A DNA stretch of 64,000 nt from Candidatus Gordonibacter avicola (GTDB lineage: Bacteria; Actinomycetota; Coriobacteriia; Coriobacteriales; Eggerthellaceae): assembly GCA_019113915.1 (NCBI GenBank), contig DXGM01000013.1:1-64000 (forward strand), read 5' to 3'. Within the stretch, counting starts at the first letter, position 1. Each line of letters starts with the position of its first letter. Of this stretch, positions 46,715 through 54,253 are shown piece after piece. The notes under the pieces were generated by a model that made no database searches, was not told the origin of the DNA, and saw only the letters and a list, made by a program, of their open reading frames with translations. Position numbers and translations under genes: made by a program.

Positions 46715-46843
46715 GCTTTCTGGCGGAGCCTCCGGGATGGACTTGCGGCTCGGGCAGTCCTGGGCTCGCACGAAAGCGCCACTGGCGCTTTCGGCTCGTG
46801 CGGAACTCGCCTCAAGCCCACCCCGGAGGCTCCGCCAGAAAGC
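46715..46843. repeat. 22-bp perfect inverted repeat with internal hairpins
   Basis: The arm at 46715-46736 (starts GCTTTCTGGCGGAGCCTCCG) matches 46822-46843 inverted, with 85 bases between. The interior has a GAAAGCGCC-ACT-GGCGCTTTC hairpin at 46772-46792, and the arms continue imperfectly inward. It directly follows the permease stop and may act as its terminator or be a small non-autonomous element. Confidence 0.75.
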
Positions 46844-46976
46844 GGTGACTTGTGTGACGTTCGGGGAAAAGAGGGGAAGAGCTTTCGGCTCGTGCGGAAT
46901 CTCGCAGCAAACCCACCGCCAAGCCCACGCCCAAAAGGCAGTAGGGGCTGCAACAAAAATTCCACTTGCAGGTACT

Positions 46977-47070
46977 CCGTAGGGCAAGGGTTCTACCCTT
47001 GCCGCTCAGTGAGAACGAACCTGTTTGGTTAAATGTTGTTGACGGCAAGGGCAGAGCCCTTGCCCTACGG
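46977..47070. repeat. Inverted pair of GTAG-headed REP-like palindromes
   Basis: Copy 1 at 46977-47004 (CCGTAGGGCAAGGG-TTCT-ACCCTTGCCG pattern) and copy 2 inverted at 47043-47070, 38 bases apart, a BIME arrangement. Same family as 32465-32492, 49688-49715 and 49755-49782. Confidence 0.85.
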
Positions 47071-47386
47071 CCAACTTGTGGCCGAAGAAGAGGTTAGTTG
47101 GAGGGGGGAGTATCAAAACCCCTGGTGGGAAATGGGAATCAGTCTGGAGGTATTACGGGTTTTTCGACATTTAAGAGATTACAGGGGATGCGATTATTGC
47201 TCTGGGCTTGTTAGAGTGTCGCCTTGAGAGATCGAATTCGCTTCGTGTGATCGGCGCGGTTCGCTGTGCTGGATGAGTGTGCGTGAGTCGTTGCGGACAC
47301 CGAATGCGATCCTCCGGATGCTGTGAACCAAGCGGGTGTGCAGCATCTGTAGCGAGCAAGCGTATCAGAGAGAAAGGACCATCCCT
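47071..47386. other. 316-base gap before the second zinc-ribbon gene
   Basis: No gene supported on either strand. It presumably holds the promoter for the gene at 47387, but I see no clear -35/-10 pair. Confidence 0.4.
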
Positions 47387-47632
47387 ATGTGCTTCAGACC
47401 AGCTGCTGTTAACCTTGACAAGACCTGCCCCAAGTGTGGTGCCACGGCCCAGCCGACGGATACCGTGTGCCCCCAGTGCGGCGCCGAGCTTCCTTCCGGC
47501 CCCGGTGCTCCGGGTGCGCCGGGCGCTCCTGGTGCCCCTGCGGCTCCTGGTGCTCCGGGAACGCCGGGCGGCGCGCCGAAGGCTCCGGGTGCTCCCGGCG
47601 CTTCTGGTGCCCCCAAGGCTCCCGGCCAGTAA
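47387..47632 (+). CDS. Small zinc-ribbon protein with collagen-like Gly-Ala-Pro tail (MCFRPA type, copy 2)
   Basis: 81 residues starting MCFRPAAVNLDKTCPKCGAT. A zinc ribbon (CPKCG ... CPQCG, about 14-34) is followed by about 45 residues of GAPGAPGAP-type triplets with Gly at nearly every third position. It shares the MCFRPA start, ribbon and tail with the protein at 17611. GAAAGGA upstream of ATG 47387. A monocistronic gene flanked by repeats and a hairpin. The tail may form an extended or triple-helical structure, or expand and contract by repeat slippage. Function unknown. Confidence 0.75.
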   Translation: MCFRPAAVNLDKTCPKCGATAQPTDTVCPQCGAELPSGPGAPGAPGAPGAPAAPGAPGTPGGAPKAPGAPGASGAPKAPGQ

Positions 47633-47675
47633 GCATTCCCCTGCACAATCACATTCCCTTCTGTGAGGTAAGCAC

Positions 47676-47705
47676 AGGGCCCCAGCTTTCCCCGGCTGGG
47701 GCCCT
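47676..47705 (+). terminator. Terminator-like hairpin after the zinc-ribbon gene
   Basis: AGGGCCCCAGC (47676-47686) pairs perfectly with GCTGGGGCCCT (47695-47705). The T tract is weak. Confidence 0.6.
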
Positions 47706-48315
47706 GCCGCGTTTAGGGGGCTCAAAGGAGCGCAAACGAGAGGTCTCTTCGCAGATAAAAACTCGCGTTACCACCCTTTTTCTGCAAAAACAGGCGAAAG
47801 TGGTACGTCGAGTATGAGATGAAAAAGACGAAATAGGACCTTTGGTACAATGCGCGGATTCTCTCGACGGGGTATAGTTCTTACTGCGCTGCACGACAGG
47901 CACCGCGCGGACGTTGAGGTCAAACCCCCTGAATAGACCTCCCGCCCTTCGCCCGCAGGGCGCCGCGGAAAACTTGTCGTGCAGCTTCTTCTTTTTCCCC
48001 TCTCGCACGGGGCTCCCCTCGACAGAATCTCAGCAAAAGTGTCACTATGCCTTGGCTAACCTTCGAGGTATTGCGCGCATCTCGGCCTCGCATCGCGCGA
48101 TGTGCGTTACAATTGCAAGCTAATAAGGACTGGAGAAGAAGACTGCGCACCTTTCCCGCAGGTGCCCGCATGGGGCGTGCGGTGGAGAAACGCGAACCTG
48201 CGCTTTCCGCGACACGAGGGACGCATGCCCGGGGTGGCATGAAGAGCGTGTGCGTTGTTTTCACTCCCGCCTGGCGTCACGCGCCGCAATGCTCGTAAGA
48301 AGGAGACGGAACCAC
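47706..48315. other. 610-base intergenic region upstream of trigger factor
   Basis: No supported gene; short frames lack coding signals. Two TACAAT boxes (47846 and 48108) could be -10 elements but lack well-spaced -35 boxes. Confidence 0.4.
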
Positions 48316-49641
48316 ATGAAAGTCACTCAGAAGAAGCTCGACGACGGCAAACTCTTGATTGATGCCGTGGCCTCAACGGCCGAGGTGAGCCGCGCGCTCA
48401 ACAACGCCCATATCGGGTTCGCGCAGCAGATGGGCCTGCGCCCCGAAAAGGATAAGACGGTGGCCGAAGTGGCCGAAGAGCGCATGGGCGTGAAGGACCT
48501 CGACTCGGTGGTGCAGGCGCAAGCGGTGGAAATGCTCGTGCCGTTTGCCATTGACAAGACCGGCATTCTTCCCGCGTATCCGCCCCAGCCTCAGGTGAAA
48601 TCCGCGTTGCGTCGCGGCCAGACGTTCCAGTTCTCGCTTGAGTTGGCCCCGAAGCCCGACTACGACTTGGAGTCGTACGATCCGGTGGAAATCACTATCC
48701 AGCCGCTCGTGCTGGACGAGAAGGAAATTGACGCACAGATTGCCAGCATGGCTGAGCGCTATGCCGAATTCGTGGCCGACGATCCGCACCCGGTGCGCAA
48801 GGGCGACAGCTGCCTGTTGGCCCTGGAGTCCTACGAGAGCGGCAAGCAGGTGGCCGGCCTCACTACCGACGCGCGCACGTATACGACGGGCGCGGGCCTC
48901 ATGCCCGACGGCTTTGATGAGAACATCATTGGCATGGAAGTGGGCGAGACGAAGAAGTTCACGTTCGAAGGCCCCGGCATTGACGACGATGGCAACGAGA
49001 TTGTGGAAACCATCGAGTGCACGGCCACGGTGAAGGAAATTCAGAAAAAGGTCATTCCGGTCATAGACGATGAGTGGGTGCAGAAATATATGCCCATGTA
49101 CAAGGATGCCGCCGCGCTGCGTGGCAGCATCTCCGAGAGCATGAACAAGCAGGCCATGGCTGAGTACGAGGATTACAAGCGCAACATTGCTGCCGGCGAG
49201 CTGGCCAAGCGCTTTAAGGGCCGCATTGCTGACGAGGTGTACGAGGCCATGTCGCGCAACCTGATGAACAGCCTGCGCATGCAGGTTCAACAGCAGAACA
49301 TGACGTGGGAGCAGTTCATCGAGCAGCAGGGCGGCGAGCAGCAGTTCAACATGATGATGATGATGCAGACCCGCCAGATGCTGGTGCAGGGTTACGCGCT
49401 GGATGCTCTGTTCCGCCACGAGGGTCTGGTAGTGAGCGACGAGGACGTGAACGAGGCGTGCCGCGCCATGAACCCGCAAAGCCCGCTGAGCGTGCGTCGT
49501 CAGATGGAAGAGTCGGGCCGTGGCTTCGCGCTGCGCGAGGCGGCCGAGCGCATCAAGGCCAACAAGTGGCTGCTTGAGCATGCGAAGATCACCGTGAAGG
49601 ATCCGAAGGCCCCCAAGCAGGAAGAGGCAGCGGCTGAATAA
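48316..49641 (+). CDS. tig: Trigger factor-like chaperone, divergent N-terminal domain
   Basis: 441 residues with the trigger factor domain order: N-terminal ribosome-binding-like domain (1-115), FKBP-type isomerase domain (about 155-245, KGDSCLLALESYESGKQ ... GLMPDGFDENIIGMEVGE) and helical C-terminal chaperone domain with a Met/Gln-rich segment. The ribosome-docking signature GFRxGKxP is not recognisable; the equivalent region reads GFAQQMGLRPEKDKT (34-48). AAGGAG precedes ATG 48316. Ribosome association may be weak or different in this lineage. Confidence 0.82.
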   Translation: MKVTQKKLDDGKLLIDAVASTAEVSRALNNAHIGFAQQMGLRPEKDKTVAEVAEERMGVKDLDSVVQAQAVEMLVPFAIDKTGILPAYPPQPQVKSALRRGQTFQFSLELAPKPDYDLESYDPVEITIQPLVLDEKEIDAQIASMAERYAEFVADDPHPVRKGDSCLLALESYESGKQVAGLTTDARTYTTGAGLMPDGFDENIIGMEVGETKKFTFEGPGIDDDGNEIVETIECTATVKEIQKKVIPVIDDEWVQKYMPMYKDAAALRGSISESMNKQAMAEYEDYKRNIAAGELAKRFKGRIADEVYEAMSRNLMNSLRMQVQQQNMTWEQFIEQQGGEQQFNMMMMMQTRQMLVQGYALDALFRHEGLVVSDEDVNEACRAMNPQSPLSVRRQMEESGRGFALREAAERIKANKWLLEHAKITVKDPKAPKQEEAAAE

Positions 49642-49674
49642 GCGCTTGCGCTTGCCGTTAAAAGACTCTGTAAG

Positions 49675-49782
49675 CCTGCCAGGTTAACCGTAGGGCAAGG
49701 GTTCTACCCTTGCCGTCAACTACGGAAGACCTGGCAGGTTTTGTTTTTGCTGAGCGGCAAGGGCAGAGCCCTTGCCCTACGG
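49675..49782. repeat. Composite terminator plus inverted REP pair
   Basis: CCTGCCAGGT/ACCTGGCAGG arms (49675-49684 and 49729-49738) enclose a REP copy at 49688-49715 and precede TTTTGTTTTTG. A second, inverted REP copy is at 49755-49782. It sits between the convergent tig and luxR genes and matches the composite at 32452-32514. Confidence 0.85.
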
Positions 49783-49823
49783 AGTACCTAGGAAGGGTGC
49801 GAGGGGTCGGGCGATGTGCGACC

Positions 49824-51308
49824 CTACTGCGTGCGCTCTACCAGGTCGATGAGTTCCTGGTGGGAGTGGACGTCCAGCTTGGCGTATACGTGGCTTACGT
49901 GCGTCTTCACGGTGTTGTAGGACACGACGAGGGCCTCCTGGATGAAGCGCACGTTGCGCCCGCGGGCGAGGTATTCGAAAATTTCCTGCTCACGGTCGGT
50001 GAGGCCGTGCGCCGCGCCAATGGCGGCACAGCGCTGTTCCAGCGTGGATGCGGAAGTGGCGCCCGCCTCCGCGTCACCAGTGGCAGCTACCGGTGCAGTA
50101 ACGAGGGGCACCAGCGGCGCCACTCCGTTGATGGTGCTGGTGAAGCTAAACGTTTTCTGCACGAGCACCACGTAGGCTACAATGCCGAACACCACCACAG
50201 AGGCGATGGCGGACACGGCGGAAGGGTCGGCCGCCTGCACGTTTGTGAAGCGCCCGAAGTTCGCACCCAGCAGCGTACCCCACGACGCCATCGCGTTTCC
50301 CCAGGCCAGAAGCGGCAATGCGTTCAGCGTGTTCTTCGCCCCCAGCGCTATGAGCACGTAGTACATCAGCATCTCGAAGAATCCGGTGCCGCACGAGAGA
50401 ACCATGCTGGTGACGGAGCCCTGCACGTGCGCGATGGATAGCATGAGAAATCCGGCCACCGAGCACAGGATGGACAGCTGGAACAGCCGGTCGGGCGAAA
50501 GCTCGCGGCGGCTGGCTATCACGTAGACGGCCACAAGCGCGAGCGGGGCAAGCGCGCCCAGCGCCAGCAGCGGCACGCGATCCACCTCGCCAAACGTGAG
50601 CGTGTAGCCATAGATGAAGCGGAAGATGAGCAGCGTGATAAACACCTGGTGGCCGAAGGGAAGAAACGACTTCGGTGCCGTGACTGCGGCCTGCGCGGGC
50701 GAGCCCTCGGTGAATATCTGATTGAAAAGGGGCCGCGCCGCCGGTGCCATGAGTGCGAGGGAGCCAAGCGGCAACAGGCAAAACAGCGTGAGGTTAGCCT
50801 CTCCCGGCACCAGCGAAAACAGCCCGCGGCTGGCGTAGGCCAGCACGTAAGCGGACGTCACCGCCACGCCGAGGCGACGCATGCCAAGCCCAATGCAGCC
50901 AATGCCCACGACGATGTTCGCCAACCCCGTGCCTACGGTGACAAGGGACGCGCCCGCCACCAACAGGGCCGATTGTCGCAGTGCTAACCCCGCCGCCACA
51001 AGCAGCGAGCCGGCAATCATGACGGCCGCAGACGCGCCGAAAAAGCGGCCGCTATCAAATAGGTGCGGCCGCCAATAGGACACAAACGCAATGGCGCTGA
51101 GCGCGATGCCGCCCGCTATGGCGCTTGCCTCGCGCGTCCATATATACACCGAGTCGAAGAGCGGAAAGGCGCAGTAGTTCAGCAGCCAGTATTCCGCAAA
51201 CGACACGGCGAGTGCAATCGTGCAAAGAACAAAGTGCCCGCGCATGGCGGGCGAAGTTGTCTCGGGCGCCGCGCTGAGCGCGCGCGACGCGGGAGAAGCG
51301 GTTGACAT
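49824..51308 (-). CDS. Membrane-embedded LuxR-family regulator of the flavoprotein reductase
   Basis: 494 residues: about 12 hydrophobic segments over residues 25-405, a short linker, and a C-terminal LuxR/GerE domain (LTDREQEIFEYLARGRNVRFI, then SYNTVKTHVSHVYAKLDVHSHQEL). Same architecture as the regulators at 11644 and 57155. GGAGGAGGCATC precedes ATG 51308. It diverges from the FAD reductase gene at 51532, its likely target. Confidence 0.88.
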   Translation of the reverse strand: MSTASPASRALSAAPETTSPAMRGHFVLCTIALAVSFAEYWLLNYCAFPLFDSVYIWTREASAIAGGIALSAIAFVSYWRPHLFDSGRFFGASAAVMIAGSLLVAAGLALRQSALLVAGASLVTVGTGLANIVVGIGCIGLGMRRLGVAVTSAYVLAYASRGLFSLVPGEANLTLFCLLPLGSLALMAPAARPLFNQIFTEGSPAQAAVTAPKSFLPFGHQVFITLLIFRFIYGYTLTFGEVDRVPLLALGALAPLALVAVYVIASRRELSPDRLFQLSILCSVAGFLMLSIAHVQGSVTSMVLSCGTGFFEMLMYYVLIALGAKNTLNALPLLAWGNAMASWGTLLGANFGRFTNVQAADPSAVSAIASVVVFGIVAYVVLVQKTFSFTSTINGVAPLVPLVTAPVAATGDAEAGATSASTLEQRCAAIGAAHGLTDREQEIFEYLARGRNVRFIQEALVVSYNTVKTHVSHVYAKLDVHSHQELIDLVERTQ

Positions 51309-51432
51309 GATGCCTCCTCCCTCCCCGGAAAAGCATCGTGCGGTCTGTCGGCCCTCCATTCTAGCAGGGCGACGTGGCATGAGGCGGCGCTGTGGGCAAA
51401 ATCACCCAAGTTGTATGAGGCGCTTCACCCGG

Positions 51433-51442
51433 GTCACGTGAC
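51433..51442. promoter_or_regulatory. Short palindrome between luxR and the FAD reductase gene
   Basis: GTCACGTGAC, a perfect 10-base palindrome about 90 bases upstream of the reductase start, in a 223-base divergent region. Candidate LuxR-type operator half-sites; support is positional only. Confidence 0.35.
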
Positions 51443-51531
51443 GCTCTTTTTGGCCGGACTCGGTATGGTTGACCTCGTAAAACCCGTTCACGCGGGGAGG
51501 GAAAAGGTTGAACGATCGAAAGGGGAACACC

Positions 51532-53214
51532 ATGACTGAATCAAGCAAAGGTTTGAGTCGCCGCGCCTTCTTGGGGCTGGGAGCAACGTCTGTCGCCGTG
51601 GCCGGCGCGGGGCTGGTGGGTTGCGCGCCCGCAGCGGCGCCGTCCAAGGAGGATAAGGCAACCGCGGCTGTGAGCGACTGGCTGGGCGAAGAGCCGGAGA
51701 TTGCCGAGGATAAGATTGTCGAAACCATCGACACCGAAATTCTCGTGTGCGGCGCTGGCACGTCCGGTCTGTTCGCCGCTTGCTCCGCGGCCGAGGAAGG
51801 CGCGAAGGTGGTGTGCATCGAGAAGGGTGCCATCGGCGGCGGCGTGCGCGACAACCTGGGTTCGCTCAACAGTCGCCTGCAGAAGGAGGCCGGCTGCGTC
51901 ATCGACGAGAACGAGATCTGCAACGACCTGACGCGCTACGCGAACGGCTACGCGAACCCGCGCCTCTACCATATTTGGGCGCAGAACTCCGGCGAGGCCA
52001 TCGACTGGTATCAGGATCGCCTGGAAGAGGCCGGCTTCCAACTGTTCTTCGAAGCCGCCAACAACTGCAAGCCCACCATCTACAAGCACTGGGCCACGGG
52101 CCACATCCCCAGCTGGCCGGCCGACGCTGAGTTCGCGGGCCTGTCGGACGTGGTGAACGGCAAGATTGTGCTGGGTGACTACGCCAAGGAGAAGGGCGTG
52201 GACTTCCGCTTCACCACGCCGCTCGTGAAGCTGGAGCACAAGGACGGCAAGGTGACGGGCGCCATTGCGAAGGGCTCCGACGGCTACATTCGCATCAACG
52301 CCAGCAAGGGCACGGTGGTCTGCACTGGCGGCTACGCGCGCAACGAGGACATGCTGAAGGCGCTGCAGCCCCAGACCATGGACAAGTATTCGCTGTCCAT
52401 TGCTATCGACGGCACGACGGGCGACGGCATTAAGGCCTGCCTCTGGGCCGGCGCGCACATGGACGAAATTCACACGGCCATGGTGTTTGACCGCGTGGCG
52501 GTGAAACCGAACGAGTTCGGCGGCTCGCAGACCACGGGTTCGCTGTTCTGGATGGGTTCGAACCCGTGGCTCAAGGTGAACCTGAACGGCGAGCGTTTCT
52601 GCAACGAGTCCGGCCCCTACGACTACATCCTGAACGCGGCGCTCACGCAGCCGAACCACACGATTGTGGACATCTGGGACTCGGATTACGAGAAGTACCT
52701 GGAGCAGTTCGACATCCATGGCTGCGCGCGTGTGTATCCGTTCGAGAACGGCGCGCCCACGAACATGAACCTGGAGACGGTGAAGGGCATCAACGAGGGC
52801 CTGCTGGCCGACGGCTACATTGTGAAGGCCGACACCATCGAGGAACTGGCCGAGGGCCTGGGCATTCCCGCCGAGAATCTGAAGAAGACGGTGGAGCGTC
52901 AGAACGAGAACTTCGACAAGCAAATGGACCCCGACTTCGGCAAAGAGGCATTCCGCCTGTCCGCCATCCGCACGGCGCCGTTCTATGGCGTGCGTACGTC
53001 CGGCTACATGCTGTGCACGCTTGACGGCATCACCATCAACGAGGAATTCCAGGCTGTGGACGACGCGGGCGAGGCTATCGAGGGCCTGTATGTGGCCGGC
53101 GTCGACTCGGGCTCGTACTACGCAGGCACGTACCCCAACATGTCCACCGGCAACTGCTGCGGTCGCTCCGTAACGTTCGCCCGCATGATTGGCAAGGCGC
53201 TTGCTGCGAAGTAG
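51532..53214 (+). CDS. Tat-exported FAD-dependent reductase (fumarate/urocanate reductase family)
   Basis: 560 residues. A twin-arginine signal SRRAFLGLG (Arg10-Arg11) with a lipobox-like GLVGC (Cys31) suggests Tat export and lipid anchoring. A FAD_binding_2 domain has the dinucleotide motif GAGTSG (74-79), a substrate-capping domain in the middle, and the C-terminal FAD-contact block NMSTGNCCGRSVTFARMIGK. No heme motif or FMN-binding domain, so electrons must come from a separate donor. Such enzymes use enoates or similar as respiratory acceptors. Paired with a divergent LuxR regulator. Start at 51532 after GAAAGGGG; TTG 51508 is less likely. Substrate unknown. Confidence 0.88.
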   Translation: MTESSKGLSRRAFLGLGATSVAVAGAGLVGCAPAAAPSKEDKATAAVSDWLGEEPEIAEDKIVETIDTEILVCGAGTSGLFAACSAAEEGAKVVCIEKGAIGGGVRDNLGSLNSRLQKEAGCVIDENEICNDLTRYANGYANPRLYHIWAQNSGEAIDWYQDRLEEAGFQLFFEAANNCKPTIYKHWATGHIPSWPADAEFAGLSDVVNGKIVLGDYAKEKGVDFRFTTPLVKLEHKDGKVTGAIAKGSDGYIRINASKGTVVCTGGYARNEDMLKALQPQTMDKYSLSIAIDGTTGDGIKACLWAGAHMDEIHTAMVFDRVAVKPNEFGGSQTTGSLFWMGSNPWLKVNLNGERFCNESGPYDYILNAALTQPNHTIVDIWDSDYEKYLEQFDIHGCARVYPFENGAPTNMNLETVKGINEGLLADGYIVKADTIEELAEGLGIPAENLKKTVERQNENFDKQMDPDFGKEAFRLSAIRTAPFYGVRTSGYMLCTLDGITINEEFQAVDDAGEAIEGLYVAGVDSGSYYAGTYPNMSTGNCCGRSVTFARMIGKALAAK

Positions 53215-53391
53215 GTGTGTGCGCGAAAGCATGTGCCCGTGTGTCGGTGTGGGTGTGAGAGCGCTCGAAGTAGGTAAGTGTGTGATGTGAGCGTGTGAAG
53301 GCAGCGCATAGTGTTGCGTGTTGCCGCGCACTTCAATAACCCGCCCGGCTTAGCGCTTCCCCAGAAACGCCAAGCTGTGGCTCAAAACCCG

Positions 53392-53428
53392 TCGGTCCTG
53401 CGCCCCTCCCTCCCTGGCGCAGGACCGA
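53392..53428. terminator. Strong hairpin between convergent genes
   Basis: TCGGTCCTGCGCC (53392-53404) pairs perfectly with GGCGCAGGACCGA (53416-53428), 11-base loop. No T tract, but well placed to end both the reductase and the minus-strand operon. Confidence 0.6.
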
Positions 53429-53494
53429 TTGGTGTTATGGGGAAGTGAGCGAGGGAGGGTAATGCGGAACGAAACGCATTTCAAAACGGTGGGA

Positions 53495-53794
53495 CTATAA
53501 GAACGCGATAGTGATGTCCTTGCGGGCTGGTTCTTGGCCTTTGTCGAGGTAGGCTTTGCCGCCGCCTATTTGTGTGCCTTGAGCATCGAAGCTCATGCAA
53601 ACGGCCATGCAGGTCTTTTCGTGCTCGCAGCCATCTTTGGCCTTATCGGCGGCAAGGATATAGCGGTTTTGCTTTTCGTTGGCGAGAATCTGTTGTTCAA
53701 GATCCTTTTTTGCCTCTTCATAACCAATGGCGGCATGTTCCTCAATGAACGCGCGGAACTTCTCTTCTCCCCTCATGGTGATGTTCACTTCCAT
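53495..53794 (-). CDS. Small protein of unknown function downstream of a molybdoenzyme operon
   Basis: 99 residues from ATG 53794 (AAGGAGG upstream): a charged helical first half (MRGEEKFRAFIEEHAAIGYE) and a second half with a Cys cluster CEHEKTCMAVC that could bind a metal. It follows the ferredoxin-subunit gene by 98 bases on the same strand and may be part of its transcript. No family recognised. Confidence 0.6.
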   Translation of the reverse strand: MEVNITMRGEEKFRAFIEEHAAIGYEEAKKDLEQQILANEKQNRYILAADKAKDGCEHEKTCMAVCMSFDAQGTQIGGGKAYLDKGQEPARKDITIAFL

Positions 53795-53892
53795 GGAAGG
53801 AACCTCCTTGTTCGCTCTGGTGTGGCGTGCCCGACTGACACACGGGTGCAGGTCGGGCACCTTTTGTTGAGTACGGTGCGAGTGCCCCTTAC

Positions 53893-54243
53893 CTACTGTT
53901 CGACGGTGGTGTACAACGCCCAGCGCGTCTTGCCGTTCATCTTGCCTGCCAGTTCTTCAACCTCTCCGCTGTAGAGGCACCAGGCTTGACATGCTTGGAC
54001 GCACGCTGGCATTTTGCCTGTGGCGGTGCGGCTCGCGCACATATCGCACGCCTTAGTGATGGTGGGGTTGTATACCCACTCGTAGGGTGTTTCAGCGTTG
54101 ATGTCGGTGGTATAGCGATAGGGTCCGACCTCAGTCACTTTGATGCCAAACTCCCCAGCGGCAAGTCCCCGTTCGTTGCGGCAAGCAACTTCGCAGGAGT
54201 GGCAACCCGTGCAGTACTCGTAATTGACCAATATGCCTTTCAT
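53893..54243 (-). CDS. Two-cluster [4Fe-4S] ferredoxin-like subunit of the molybdoenzyme
   Basis: 116 residues. First ligand set CTGCHSCEVAC (Cys11, 14, 17, 21) and second set CDMC ... CVQAC, eight cysteines that fit two [4Fe-4S] clusters. It passes electrons to the catalytic subunit encoded 10 bases upstream. It lacks the membrane anchor found in three-subunit relatives, so its own donor is unknown. AGGAGGAAGCGC precedes ATG 54243. Confidence 0.9.
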   Translation of the reverse strand: MKGILVNYEYCTGCHSCEVACRNERGLAAGEFGIKVTEVGPYRYTTDINAETPYEWVYNPTITKACDMCASRTATGKMPACVQACQAWCLYSGEVEELAGKMNGKTRWALYTTVEQ

Positions 54244-54253
54244 GCGCTTCCTC

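Noticed and set aside
51541..53331. Minus-strand open frame of about 600 codons over the flavoprotein gene
   Set aside because: Antisense shadow of a Tat flavoprotein with full motifs; no ribosome site or homology.
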